Assembly (NCBI GenBank): GCA_027563935.2 | Contig: CM050446.2 | Coordinates: forward strand, 25,671,501-25,735,500 | Origin: Costus lasius | Taxonomy: Eukaryota; Streptophyta; Magnoliopsida; Zingiberales; Costaceae | DNA: 64,000 nucleotides | Direction: 5' to 3' | Shown here: piece by piece, positions 34,929 through 46,014 of the stretch | How positions within the stretch are numbered: the stretch's first letter is position 1 | How the letters are laid out: each line of letters opens with the position of its first letter | The notes under the pieces: model-generated | Told to the model about the DNA's origin: nothing | Databases searched by the model: none | Seen by the model: the letters and a program-made list of their open reading frames with translations, nothing else | Translations under genes and position numbers: made by a program

Positions 34929-36665
34929 GACTGGTACCAAAGCTGGTAAAATCGTAAAAAGGGAAAAGACAAATTAGTGTTGTTGAATGTCGACAAACCC
35001 TAGCTTGAGGTAGCTATAGAGATGGGCTGATCTTCCCAAGGTAATGTTGGGCTTTAGGCCCACTGGACTCGACCTGATCAACTGAGCTGCTAACCAATTC
35101 AAGGTTGGACTGAGCCCAAAAATGTAATTTGGGAAAGGAAATCAACGTGCGGTGTATTGATCGTTTGGCATTAGCGGCTGACTACTACCGGCTGACTTCG
35201 CGGACACCGACGAGATAAGTCGCCGTTCGACCTCTCGCCACATGGTGGTAACTCTGCTAAAGTCTAGATTTCGGTGGTGCGTCGGCAACGATGCGGCGGA
35301 TACAATGCGACCAAAAGGGAAAAACAGTGGACGCAACCAGACGTAAATGACGCACTAGGCATCGATTCGACAGAGGTGATGTCTCGACTTCGGCAGTCAC
35401 CTGTGTGGCCAACAGCCTACACGTAATCGAATAGAGCAGAGGCGACGGGTGCTAGCTCTAGCCACACGGAACCTTGATAAAAAAATGAGGTGACAATCGA
35501 CGAGATTGGGTGAGATTTGGCTAGGGTAGAGCTGAGATCTTAGGCATACAATGTCGCGTACACTCGCATGCGTCTGGATGTGGAGTTGGGTTCGGCCGAC
35601 AAGGGCTGAACTCGAAGGGAGGCGAAGAGAGAGAAAGCTCTAGTTATTGACGGAGAAACCCATTTGCTGTGTGCTCAGGACGAATGGCGAACGCGGACAC
35701 AACCTTCATAGGCGTAGCAACAGGCGCTGATAGGTGTGGACTTGGACGTACAGCTTCTGCGTTACAGGCGTAACACACATGGAAGAGGGGTTGCGGGGCA
35801 TTGACCCAAACCCGTGATCGAATTCTCCGATGGATCTGGATCCGATTGAATTTGAGCTTAGGTTTTGGAGAAATTGAACCAAGTGAATAAATTTTGGGAT
35901 GTTGTAATGGACTTAGAAGAAGTTCAGTATTTTGGAACAATATTTTGGTATGTTGCAAGCTCTGCTATGGGGAAAATAATTTGGTGATTACTTCACCAAA
36001 CAAGTTACTTATGCACCTTTGCATTTATAAAAATATCCTTTTATCATTATATGATGACATGATAAAATTTTTTTTTTCTTGTGGAAAAGATAACAAACTT
36101 CAAAACTACTATTTGAGGAAAAGTAGTAGACTTCAAAACTGCTATTTGAGGAAAAGTTAGCAGATTTTAAAACTTCTATTCTGAGAATAAAATGTGGAGA
36201 GTTAGCAGACTCTAAAACTGCTATTTATAGATTAATTGTGGAAAGTTAGCAGACTTTAAAACTGCTATTTGTGAATAAAGCGTGGAGAGTTAGCAGATTC
36301 TAAAATTGCTATTTAGGGATAAGAAGAGAAGAGAATGTCCAATTAAAATAAAAGAGATCCCTCTTCTTTAGTTCGACTAAGTCAACTTTACATAAGGGGA
36401 CGCCTTTATGTAAGGAAAGCTTAGGAGGACAACAAGGAGTTTTTAGTTACTTTTTTACGGAGGTGGTATGGGACACCTACATAAAGGATGAGACTTAGAC
36501 GCAACCAAATTGGATAAAAAAAATAAATCGCCTAAAGACAAAGACAAGCTATATGAGTGATCTATTTCAATCACGAATCACGTCGAATCCTCTCCTACGA
36601 TACGGTTGAAGTTACAAGTTCGAATCAAACGTTACTCTATATTCGTTGAGGACGACGAACAACTC
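34929..36665 (+). other. Second internal region of the gypsy chain
   Basis: Non-coding. Starts with a degenerate primer site (34932-34943) and a leader like that after LTR1 (CTTGAGGTAGCTATA shared). Parts around 35885-36050 match 33005-33150. No intact gag or pol is seen. Confidence 0.6.
36095..36325. repeat. ~46-bp tandem repeat before the polypurine tract
   Basis: About five diverged units built around GTTAGCAGA(C/T)T(T/C)TAAAACTGC. Confidence 0.8.
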
Positions 36666-36678
36666 AAGAGGGGGAGAA
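36666..36678 (+). other. Polypurine tract
   Basis: AAGAGGGGGAGAA directly before the TGTTAAGCCC start of LTR3. Confidence 0.8.
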
Positions 36679-38446
36679 TGTTAAGCCCAGCCCCTGATTT
36701 CGGCCAGGTCATTGACTAAAGGTCAAAATTGGCCCAATCCAGAAGCGAAATCAGAAATCAATTAAGGGAAAATTCTGCAGTGTAAATCAGCCTTGACTCA
36801 TCGATCGAAGTTGGCACAGATGATGGGCCAGTTTGGGGTTGCTGCCAGCCCTGCTTTTGCTGGGGCGGGCAGTAGAATCAGATGCAATCCATGCTTTTGG
36901 GGTTGCTTCTACTTCTGGCGCCAACTGAATCCTACTTTTTTTGGGAAGCTGGGAAAAACCTGCTTCCGAAAAAAAGCAGCATCCGCTTCTCATCCTCTGA
37001 AAAAAAGACGCGCTGTCGTGTTCACTTGCGTCTTTGCATCCGCACGCTGCCGCTGCTCCTCGCCGGCCGTTCACCCTTGCTCCATCTTCTTCCGGCGTTA
37101 GGCACCGTCTCCATCTTCTTCCAGCGTTGAGCAGCAGATCTAGCATCGGTGGAAGCGACTCTTTCGCCCGCCGTCCGCTGCTCCTTACCCGTCCGTCCGC
37201 TGCTCCTCGCCCGACCGCCCTCGCCCGACCGCCCTCGCGACCGTCCGCTGCTCCTTGCCCGGTCACCGTGTTTAGCTCTGGCGACCGCATCTAACTCCGG
37301 TCACTGCGTCCAGATCCGGCGACCAGATCAGTGTCCGCGTCTAGCTCCGGTCACCATGTCCAGATCCGCTGCGCCTCGGTTCCAGCTTCTCTTCTAGATC
37401 TCTCATCTAGCTTGCGATCTTGTGGACGAAGGGAGAGGAGGGTTGTCGATCAGCCTCCAGACGCCGCTGCCGCCTTGGCAGGCGACCAAGGGAAGGACGA
37501 AGATCAGCGAAGATTAGCGAAGGAAATAATAGAATTATACTAAAAAGAGTAATTTTAGAGCTTAATAAATAATAGATCAGCATCCGCTGGCCCTCTGTCC
37601 ACGATAGAGATTAATTTCCAAATAAATTAATTTATATAGCAATTTATAATAAAAAATTTATATAGCAATTTATAGTAAAAAAAACTTTTATTTATTTAGC
37701 TGATTAAGTTTTTTTTCCTATTTGTCCCAGTTTTCTAATTTATTTAACCAATTATTTATTTATTTATTTTGATCTACTTTTATAATTTCTACTTAGAAAA
37801 ATATTAATGAACCTTAAATTTTTTAGTATTATTTTATCTAGAGTAAATTTTGTGGACTTATCCTTAGAACTTGTTTAGGATAAATTTAAGTGAACCCTAA
37901 ATTTTTTTAGTATTATTTTTTATTTTTATAATTTTTTATTTAGATAAATATCAGTCTCTACTTAATATTATAGCACAGTGATTTATTCTGCTTAGCAGTA
38001 TAATTGTTGAACCAAATAATTAGATACTTCCCCGCTAGCAGAAGCTAAAAGCAAAAGCAACCTCAAACTGGTCCGATGTCAGCGGCTGCTAACAATGATA
38101 GGAGGTCATGGATGTGCCGGAGGAGACATCGTCGGGCAATAAATCGTCGCCAGGTGGAAGCTCTGCGGCAGGCGAGGCGACGTCGCGTGTGTAGACGATG
38201 AAGCACCAGGCAGCAACGAGACGCACGATGTTTCAATCTGCGTCAGACAGTGGCGACGGCGACACTACGACTCCGACACCCAGCAGTGTCAGCAACGGCA
38301 GACACAAGACCACATGGAGCCGACGTAGTAGGCTGAATAGATTGGTGAAGCCGCGTGGAGAGGTAGGTGACGTGGAGCAAGGGCTTCGGACGCACGCGAA
38401 ATAGAGCAACGAAGGCGTTGTCTGGCTTTCACACGCAAGGGATGAA
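36679..38446 (+). repeat. LTR3 of the gypsy chain, interrupted and truncated
   Basis: Begins TGTTAAGCCC (36679), is split by a TIR element at 36825-38074, resumes at 38075 and stops at 38446 where a second TIR element begins. 38115-38446 is near-identical to the start of LTR2. The 3' part and primer-site end are missing. Confidence 0.72.
36825..38074. mobile_element. TIR element with GC-rich left half (1.25 kb)
   Basis: The left end GGGCCAGTTTGGGGTTGCT and the right end (reverse complement GGACCAGTTTGAGGTTGCT) are inverted repeats with two mismatches. A 3-bp GAT flanks both sides. 36990-37530 is GC-rich with repeated GCTCCTCGCCCG-type phrases; 37550-38040 is AT-rich. No transposase is seen. 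Superfamily not assigned. Confidence 0.72.
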
Positions 38447-39529
38447 GGCCCCGTTTGGATGCAGCTGCCCAGCAACGTTTGCGTTTGCGGGCAGCCAAAA
38501 GCCGGAAGCTGGGCCGTTTGGGGAGCAGCTTCTCAGTACCAAACTGAGAAGCTCTACTGTGTAGAGGAAGCTCGTATGAGGTAGCTTTTGGAAATTATAA
38601 GCGGCTGCCTGTGAACAGTGGCTGCCGCTGCGCGTGAAGTTTTTCGCGTTTGTCCTCGCTCACCGCCTTCGGCCGTTGTCCGTCGCCCATCGCTGTCGCC
38701 CGTCAACGCCTTCGGCCGTCGCCCGTCGCCGCCTTCTGCCGTCGCCCGTCGCCGATCCGCCTCTTCTCGCCTCCGGCCGTCGTCCGTCGCCGATCCGCCT
38801 CTTCTCGCCTCCGGCCGTCGCCCGTCGCCCGTCGCCCGTCGCCGATCCGCCTCTTCTCGCCTCCTCGCCGATCGCCCTTCCTCAACGTCTCGCCAGCATC
38901 CAGATCCAGCCGCCCTTCCTTCCTATCGCCAAGCCATCGCCGCACCTTCTCGTCGCCGAGCCGTCGGCAAGGCGCCGAACGCAGAGAGATCCCGTCGCCA
39001 AGCCGTCGCCGCTCGTACGCGTCTTGAGCTCTGCCTGTCATCGCCTCCAGCCGTAGCCGCCTCTGCCGTCGTCGCCCCTGTCCAAGGCCCCCCGTCCGTT
39101 GCCCCCTGACGAGCCGTCAGCAAGGGGGAAGGGGCGTCAGCCATCTCCCAAATCTCGATTCGGGATTTGGGAAAATATCGATTCGGGATTTGGGATTTTT
39201 TAAATTTTTTTATGTATAGGTATATTAATCAATACTAATTTTTATTTATTATTATATTAAATAATTTTAAATTTTTTATATAGAAAAATTTTTAGATACA
39301 TGGAATAATAAATATTAAATAATAAAAAAAAATATTTATTGAAGATATAATTATTTCTATTTAAATTAATAATATATAATAAAAATTAAATTATAGATAT
39401 TATTAGTATAATACCCTAAGTAATTTTAAATTTTAAGAATAAATTAGAAAATATTTCTTAATAAAATCGAACAGCACAGCAAAATAGCTCACAGTTGCTT
39501 ATCAGACCAGCTAATACACCCAAACTGCC
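38447..39529. mobile_element. Related TIR element with GC-rich left half (1.08 kb)
   Basis: Starts GGCCCCGTTTGGATG and ends ACACCCAAACTGCC (reverse complement GGCAGTTTGGGTGT), giving weak inverted repeats of the same GTTTGG type as 36825-38074. It has the same build: GC-rich left half, AT-rich right half. No target duplication; the right neighbour is an Athila fragment, so the junction has been rearranged. Confidence 0.58.
38690..38880. repeat. GC-rich CGTCGCCCGTCGCC tandem repeat
   Basis: Units of about 50 bp built from CGTCGCC runs followed by GATCCGCCTCTTCTCGCCTC, about three copies. The repeat keeps several frames open, which explains overlapping Arg/Pro/Ser-rich frames that I do not accept as genes. 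Confidence 0.8.
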
Positions 39530-39547
39530 TCAGCTTTTTAGATCAGC

Positions 39548-40497
39548 GTGGACGTCTTTATGGATGACTTTTCGGTATACGGGTCTAGTTTTGATTCTTG
39601 TCTATCTAATCTGACTCGTGTTTTGCAGCGTTGTGAAGAGACAAACTTGGTGTTGAATTGGGAGAAATGCCATTTTATGGTAAAGGAAGGAATTGTTCTT
39701 GGTCATTTGATATCGGAGCGTGGTATCGAAGTCGATAAAGCAAAAATCAGTGTGATAGAGAAAATGCCACCTCCGTCAGAGGGATAAGAAGTTTCTTGGG
39801 CCATGCAGGCTTTTACAGGCGTTTCATTGAAAATTTTTCTAAAATCTCTAGACCTTTAACATCTTTACTTGCTAAGGATGTTTCATTTGTTTTTGACCAG
39901 AACTGCATGGATGCATTTCAACAATTGAAAAGGGCATTGATTTCTGCTCCAATAATACAACCTCCGGATTGGTCACTGCCCTTCGAAATTATGTGTGACG
40001 CTAGTGACTATGCGGTAGGAGCTGTATTGGGACAACGGAAAGACAACCGAACACACGCCATTTACTACGCCAGCCAAACACTGGATGGAGCACAGAGCAA
40101 TTACGCCACAACTGAAAAAGAACTTCTAGCTGTAGTTTTCGCTTTTGATAAGTTTCGATCATATTTGGTTAACTCGCGTGTTATCGTTTATACAGATCAT
40201 GCATCAATTCGATGTCTCATGGAAAAGAAAGACGCGAAGCTAAGACTAATCAGATGGATATTATTGTTGCAAGAATTTGACGTTCAGATCAAAGATAAGA
40301 AGGGAGCCGATAATCTGGTATCAGACCATCTCTCACGTCTGACATCTACTACCAGAAACAATTTTGAAGAAGAGATCGACGATACATTCCCAGACGAGAA
40401 ATTACTAGCTGTCACCGCTGTGAAAGAACCATGGTATGCCGATCTGGTGAACTACTTGGCAGCCGGTATTATACCTCCGAAGCTCACGTACCAACAG
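39548..40497 (+). pseudogene. Athila reverse transcriptase/RNase H pseudogene
   Basis: Opens within RT at the catalytic box (FMDDFSVYG), continues to LNWEKCHFMV and MPPPSEG, then loses frame near 39780 (one-base change). Resumes with [16 protein letters not shown] and enters RNase H ([38 protein letters not shown]). Ends at a TGA at 40498. The missing N-terminal RT half is not in the window. Confidence 0.9.
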
Positions 40498-40500
40498 TGA

Positions 40501-41727
40501 AGGAAGTTTATGTCTATGGCAAAACACTATTATTGGGACGAACCACTCTTGTTTAAGCGTTGTGCTGATTGTATCATCCGAAGATGCTTACCCGAAGAGG
40601 AGATTCCAGATGTCCTATTTCAATGCCATTCTTCTTCTTATGGAGGACATTTCAGTGGTAAGAAGACAGCGCATAAGATTCTCCAGTGTGGTTTCTTTTG
40701 GCCAACTTTATTCAGAGACACAAGGGACTATGTACATTCTTGTGATCGTTGCCAACGGATGGGTGGAATATCACGAAGGAATGAGATGCCTCTGAATACC
40801 ATCCTTGAAATCAAAATTTTTGACGTATGGGGGATTGACTTTATGGGTCCATTCCCACCTTCTTGCGGTAACAAATTCATTTTAGTTGGAGTCGATTATG
40901 TTTCCAAGTGGGTAGAAGCCTTAGCCGCACCAACAAATGACTCCAAGGTAGTCACTAGATTTTTCAAGAAATTAATACTCCCACGATTTGGAACGCCTCG
41001 CGTGGTAATCAGCGATGGTGGATCTCATTTTATTGAGCGAGGAGTTGAATTACTTCTCAAGAGATACAGAGTATTGCAGAAAGTTGCCACTGCTTACCAT
41101 CCTCAGACTAGTGGTCAAGTGGAGATATAAAATCGAGAGATTAAGCACATACTTGAGAAAACTGTGTCGCGTACTCGCACCGATTGGTCACTTAAACTTG
41201 ACGATGCATTATGGGCCTACCGTACGACATTCAAAACTCCGATTGGTATGTCCCCATTTCAGCTAATATACGGTAAATCGTGTCATTTACCAGTTGAGAT
41301 CGAACACAAAGCTTATTGGGCGATACGATGACTGAATTTTGATGGGAACAAAGCTGGGAAAGTCAGAAAACTTCAACTTAACGAGCTCGACGAATTTAGA
41401 CAAGAAGCCTATGAGAATGCCATGATTTATAAAGAACGTACCAAAAGATGGCACGATCGGAGGATTATGAGGAGAGAATTTCGCGAGGGCGAATTGGTGC
41501 TCTTGTTTAACTCTAGGATTAAACTTTTTCCTGGTAAGCTTCGAACTAAATGGACAGGACCGTATATAGTACAAAAAGTCTACCCTCACGGTGCTGTAGA
41601 CATTTTGCAAGAATCAACTGGAACATTCAAAGTTAACGGACAGAGACTCAAGCACTACATCTCCCATGAACCGATACCGGAGGACACTGCATTGCTCCTC
41701 ACGGACCCTCCTTCACCAGAATGACAC
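40501..41727 (+). pseudogene. Athila integrase pseudogene
   Basis: Continues the same frame after the 40498 stop. It shows the HHCC zinc domain ([28 protein letters not shown]) and catalytic core ([35 protein letters not shown]). In-frame stops follow at about 41128 and 41329. The C-terminal chromodomain-less tail ends GTFKVNGQRLKHYI and stops at 41724. Integrase joins element cDNA to host DNA; this copy is inactive. Confidence 0.9.
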
Positions 41728-43196
41728 AAACTATGGTCAAGCTGACAGACCATTAAATCAGCGCTTCTTGGGAGGCAACCCAAGCATATTACTTTAGTTA
41801 AATTTATTTTCAGCATTTTCCTTTTTTTTTTTTTTTTTTCATTTTCATGTTTTGTTAAAGCTTCAGTTAGTTTGCGTATCCTTAGAAGCTCTTTTGATAA
41901 TTAGCGTTAAAATCTTAGTAATCGCATGCTAGGACACATCAACCCAGCCTTAGAATGTTTTAAATCTGCTCCATTAAGTTTGGATTTCATTTCTTATCGT
42001 AGTTATTTTGTTTCGACACATGATTTTGATGATTAATATTGATGATACTCTTGTAGAGAACGCGCATGAACTACGATGTTGCTGACTACCAGTTCTGAAT
42101 GCCAATGCCACCAACGTTTAACAAGTTCTATCCAAAGTGTTGGGAAAACTAAATGCAAAGCATCTTTACTAATTGATCTCTAGTAATCTTTGAATTTGAG
42201 AGCATATTGTATATCCATGAATTGATCTTGTTTATCTTCAGCATTGGCGATTTACTTTCATGAGAATTGGAAACAATATTTGGGCCTTGATGTGCCCTTT
42301 CACTACTTGCATATTTTGTTTTATCTCTGTTTGTTTAACTGTGGATATTGATGATTTTACTTGATCTTGAATGACACAGGGATATCGCAAACTGATGCAG
42401 TAGGGAGAGGCGTTTTCTGTTAATTTTTCCAAAATCACGGGCGGGTCCTGACAAAAATCCCGACCGTGATTCTCACTCAGCTCAAACATCAGAATTTCGC
42501 CGAGGGAATTACGGCAGGAAGGTGACTAAGACCACGGCCGTAATTAGCAGCGTAGAATTATGCGAGAAAATCATGACTGGGGTATGCTGAAAATCATGAT
42601 CGAGATTTCTTAGAGACAAAACAAAGACTTATCTACCGAGAAGATTACGGCAGACCCGTAACCAGAGGCACGGCCATGAAATTCGCACACAAACGAACAG
42701 AGGACAATCAGGGGTAGGTCACGACGAAAATCACGGGCAGGATCTTTCAGAGGACAGAATGCTTACAAACTTGACGAGGACATTACGGCTGCCCCGTGAA
42801 TACAGACATAGCCGTGAAGATTTTGAATTCAAAGACCGCGGTAAAATCACGACTGGGTCCTGATGAAAATCTTGGGCGAGATCTCTGAACCTTAACACTC
42901 AACGGGGTCGTCTGGCCAGCCCGACCCGTTAAAGGTTTCACTTAAGCATCTCGCCCGAGCTTTCTGTCAAGGGTTCCTGATCTTTCGGATTTTCTACTTC
43001 CATACGGTGCGCCGACCCCACTGTGTGTCCACCATTCGCCGCCGTCAGCTCCGCCGACCGACAACCCTCCGACGACTCTTCCGACCACCTCCGGCGGAGC
43101 TCTCATTCTAGGGTTTTAATCCTTTTTCCGCCGCGAGGTCTTCCGAAATTAGCTTCCGATTCTCAGTGTCCGCCTCTGTTCGCTGCTCGAGAAGCC
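41728..43196 (+). other. Athila spacer between pol and the env-position ORF
   Basis: Non-coding. Contains the palindrome TTGGGAGGCAACCCAA at about 41768, a T tract (41822-41840), and an array of ACGGGC/CGTGA dyads (42425-42890). Confidence 0.6.
42425..42890. repeat. Array of CACGGGCGGG/CCCGACCGTGA dyads
   Basis: Repeated phrases such as TCACGGGCGGGTCCTGA and TACGGCAGACCCGTA occur about every 50 bp. Shorter runs recur in the LTR at 46265-46380. They resemble the TACGGCA dyads of the other Athila LTRs. Confidence 0.7.
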
Positions 43197-44468
43197 ATGC
43201 CGCCCTGCAAGAAGAACACCGGTAAGCGACCGGCAGGAACCTCAAGCCCTCGACCCACAGCTCCGCCGCAGCAATAGTCTGCTCCACCAGAAATTCAAAT
43301 GCGAGACAATCACCAAGCGGCGAGATATCAAGTCCTATCCAACCGGCGGATAATCAACACAAGGTACATAGATCCTCCGGCATTAGCTGCTCTCAGAATT
43401 TTTGATGATCTGCTTTGGATATTTCGACAATTTGGCTGGGGGCGATTTCTGCAATACGCCCATCCAACATATATCCCCTTCACCCTCGAATTTTTGAGCT
43501 CAGTCGAACTCAAGGTTTTTGCTTTAGACACAGACCCAGGATTGCTGACTTTCAGGCTCGCGAATACCGAATACCGACTGACTATAGCTGATCTCAATGA
43601 CATCTTCGGTTTCACAGCTTACGCATCTAGGCTCGGTCCGCCTAACTTCAACGAGGACATCTTCTGGCGTTGCATCTCATCCATGGTAGCTTATTCACCA
43701 AGGAACGCCCGAGCTTCCACCGTTTCGAACCCCTGTATCCGTTATGCACACCGTTTGCTTGCTCACTCCATCTTCGCGAGAGAGGGAGATGGAATAGTTC
43801 GCCAGCCCGAGTTGTTGTGCTTGTGGGGTCTTCTTCATGGTTTCCAGATCAACGCCGGAGATCACTTAGCTCGGCAGTTTCTTCGCGTCGCTCACGCGTC
43901 AAAGGGAGTTATCTGTATTGGTGGCATGATCACTACTATCACTTTATCTTTGGGCCACAACCCTTATGGACAGCCGGAAGTGATAGGAAGCTGCCGCTTG
44001 GATCTTGAGCATCTTCTATCGATGAAGATGATTGTTCGGCGAGGTGACATATATCATCTGACCTTCGCAGACACCACTGTCACCATGGCTTTACCAAATA
44101 CCGTGCGGACTGACATCAGAGACAGCGCAAACTGGCACCTTCATCCCGACTCAGTTGCACCAGACAACCAGGCTATGCCCCTTGACATGGATCCCAGCTC
44201 CTCCATCGGTGGACAGCCTCGAACTACCGCGCGCCCTTCTACGGAAGATTTGCTCCACTTGCTTCGCCAAGATCAGATCCACCAAGGGAAGCAGCTGGCG
44301 GCACTGATGGATACGGTGAACTGTATCAAAGTTTTCCTCCACAGCAACATGGCTCCACCACCACCGCGAGACGAGGATGAGGACGTCGATGACACCATAC
44401 ATGTCTCTGATTCCTCCGAGCCAGCCGACGACGATGATGATGACGACCCGGCTGAGTGCAGTGAGTAG
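43197..44468 (+). pseudogene. Athila env-position ORF (Athila ORF1/'transposon protein' domain), one stop
   Basis: The ATG at 43197 opens MPPCKKNTGKRPAG, reaches a TAG at 43275, and the same frame continues from there for about 396 codons to 44468. The body contains KVFALDTDPGLLTFRL, LNDIFGFTAYASRLGPPNF and RYAHRLLAHSIFARE, resembling the Athila ORF1-type domain found between integrase and 3' LTR. The C-terminal tail is acidic and Ser/Pro rich (DEDEDVDDTIHVSDSSEP then poly-Asp). No signal peptide or clear membrane segment is visible, so calling it an envelope would be unjustified. One amber codon is the only lesion seen. Function unknown. Confidence 0.8.
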
Positions 44469-45424
44469 GGCTGCACTCTAGTAAGTTCTCCCTCACCCCT
44501 TTTGATATATACCTATATTATATGCATCTGGATGATGCATCTTTTGCTTAGGGTGAGGGTACTTACACATTTTGATGGGTCGTCCACTATTTTTATATGA
44601 TGATGCATGCATTGTATGGAGAACTTTGTATTGCGATGAAACTGATATTATGCTGTGCTGTTGTACCGTACTTGCTGAGACTTAACATCTGCCCCACTAC
44701 TGAACTTTAACATGCTCCACTTTTATAATGATTTGATTGCTCGTGTTTTGATGACGGAATAGTTGTACAGAAGTAATATTTCATCTTTCTGATATTATGT
44801 ATATCGTTAGACGATTGCTGCTTGATGTAATGCTTTGGTTGCTTTACCATGATTTTAAATTACAACTGCCAACACGTGAACACGTGTAGAACATGAGAGA
44901 CCCTTTAATTCATGAGTTGCTTTCTTGATGTCTTGTCATCGTACTACGTCATCTCTCAGACACTTCGGCTTTGCAAGGACATTTATATTTTAGCACACTT
45001 GTCACGCCCGCATCTTTTTGCTGCACTTTCATCCTAACCTTGGTACATTTTGAACCTTGATTGATGGCTACTTCCCAAATACGTGAGGACCTAAGTCGTA
45101 GGTCCTAGCCAAGATTTCTTATTTTTATTGACTAATATTTTCCTCATTTATATTCATGATCCATTTACCTCATTTATGATTTATCTAGACTCCCACACTA
45201 CACTTAGATCAAATTCTTGATTGAACAACTAGTCACTCGATTCCCTATACACTGGAGACTTAGAGACTGAACTTTGATGAGCTTTGAGTCTAGGAAGAAT
45301 CTATATCAACATGAGTGCTATTTATTTGGGAGATTATAGACCAAACCACTGGACACACACTTACCACCTTTGGTAGCTCTTGGTATTAGTTTTGGTTCAA
45401 GCTCCTCTAACTTGGCACCGTACA
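44469..45424 (+). other. Athila 3' non-coding stretch
   Basis: About 950 bp after the env-position ORF without an open frame of note. Moderate T richness. Confidence 0.5.
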
Positions 45425-45705
45425 AAAGATAGAAAGAAAAAAAAATGAAAAACAAGAAACAGTGGTACCTAAGTTGCAACTTGGTGCTGCACAATACATT
45501 GAGAAAAGATGGAAAAGAGCAGTGGTACCGAAGTCTCAACTTGACACTGCCATCAAAAGAAAAGAAGATAAAAGAAAGAAGAGCAGCGGTACCGAAGTTG
45601 CAACTTGGCACTGAAATTCAAAAGGAAAGAAGGCAGTGGTACCAAAGCCTCGGCTTGGCACTGCAGAAACAGAAAGAAAAAGTGCGGTGGTACCAAAGTC
45701 ATGAG
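45425..45705. repeat. Minisatellite of ~62 bp with GGTACC core
   Basis: Five units share CAGTGGTACC(A/G)AAG(T/C), then CAACTTGGCACTGC and an A/G-rich filler, at about 45462, 45520, 45585, 45640 and 45690. Confidence 0.85.
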
Positions 45706-45978
45706 TAAGACCTTTACTACCACCTTAGAGTTTACCCTTTTTGGTGCTTTATGTGTATTAGTGTATCATGTGGTAAGGAACTATTTTCTATCCAGTATTA
45801 TCGTGCAACTGTTGTCTATAGATTTAACCCGGATAATTTGCTTTTCATCTTGACATCTTTATAGTCTACAGTGGTTTGTGCATCTTGTGACTAGCTGTGA
45901 TTATTTCGCATTTATAGATCATTTGGGAATATAACTTTGATTGAACAATCCCCATGAAACTCCTTTTCTTTCTATTTG

Positions 45979-46014
45979 CTTGGGGACAAGCAAAGGTTTA
46001 AGTCGTAGGTATTC
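45979..46014 (+). other. Athila polypurine tract
   Basis: CTTGGGGACAAGCAAAGG lies just before the LTR start, in the expected Athila context. Confidence 0.65.

Larger units (their letters stand above)
30864..38446 (+). mobile_element. Gag-only Ty3/gypsy element chain (LTR-int-LTR-int-LTR)
   Basis: LTR1 (30864-32350), primer site, gag (32412-32927), 3' internal sequence (to 33154), LTR2 lacking its start (33155-34928), degenerate primer site, second internal region (34929-36665), polypurine tract, and LTR3 (36679-38446, interrupted). Internal sequences at about 33005-33150 and 35885-36050 are homologous. No pol was found, so the family looks non-autonomous. The layout fits unequal recombination between LTRs followed by deletion. 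Confidence 0.72.

Noticed and set aside
38618..39144. Overlapping Arg/Pro/Ser-rich frames on both strands
   Set aside because: They result from the CGTCGCC tandem repeat in a TIR element, not from coding selection.
43328..44476. Frames on both strands overlapping the Athila env-position ORF
   Set aside because: Shadows of the main + strand frame, which has the recognisable domain.
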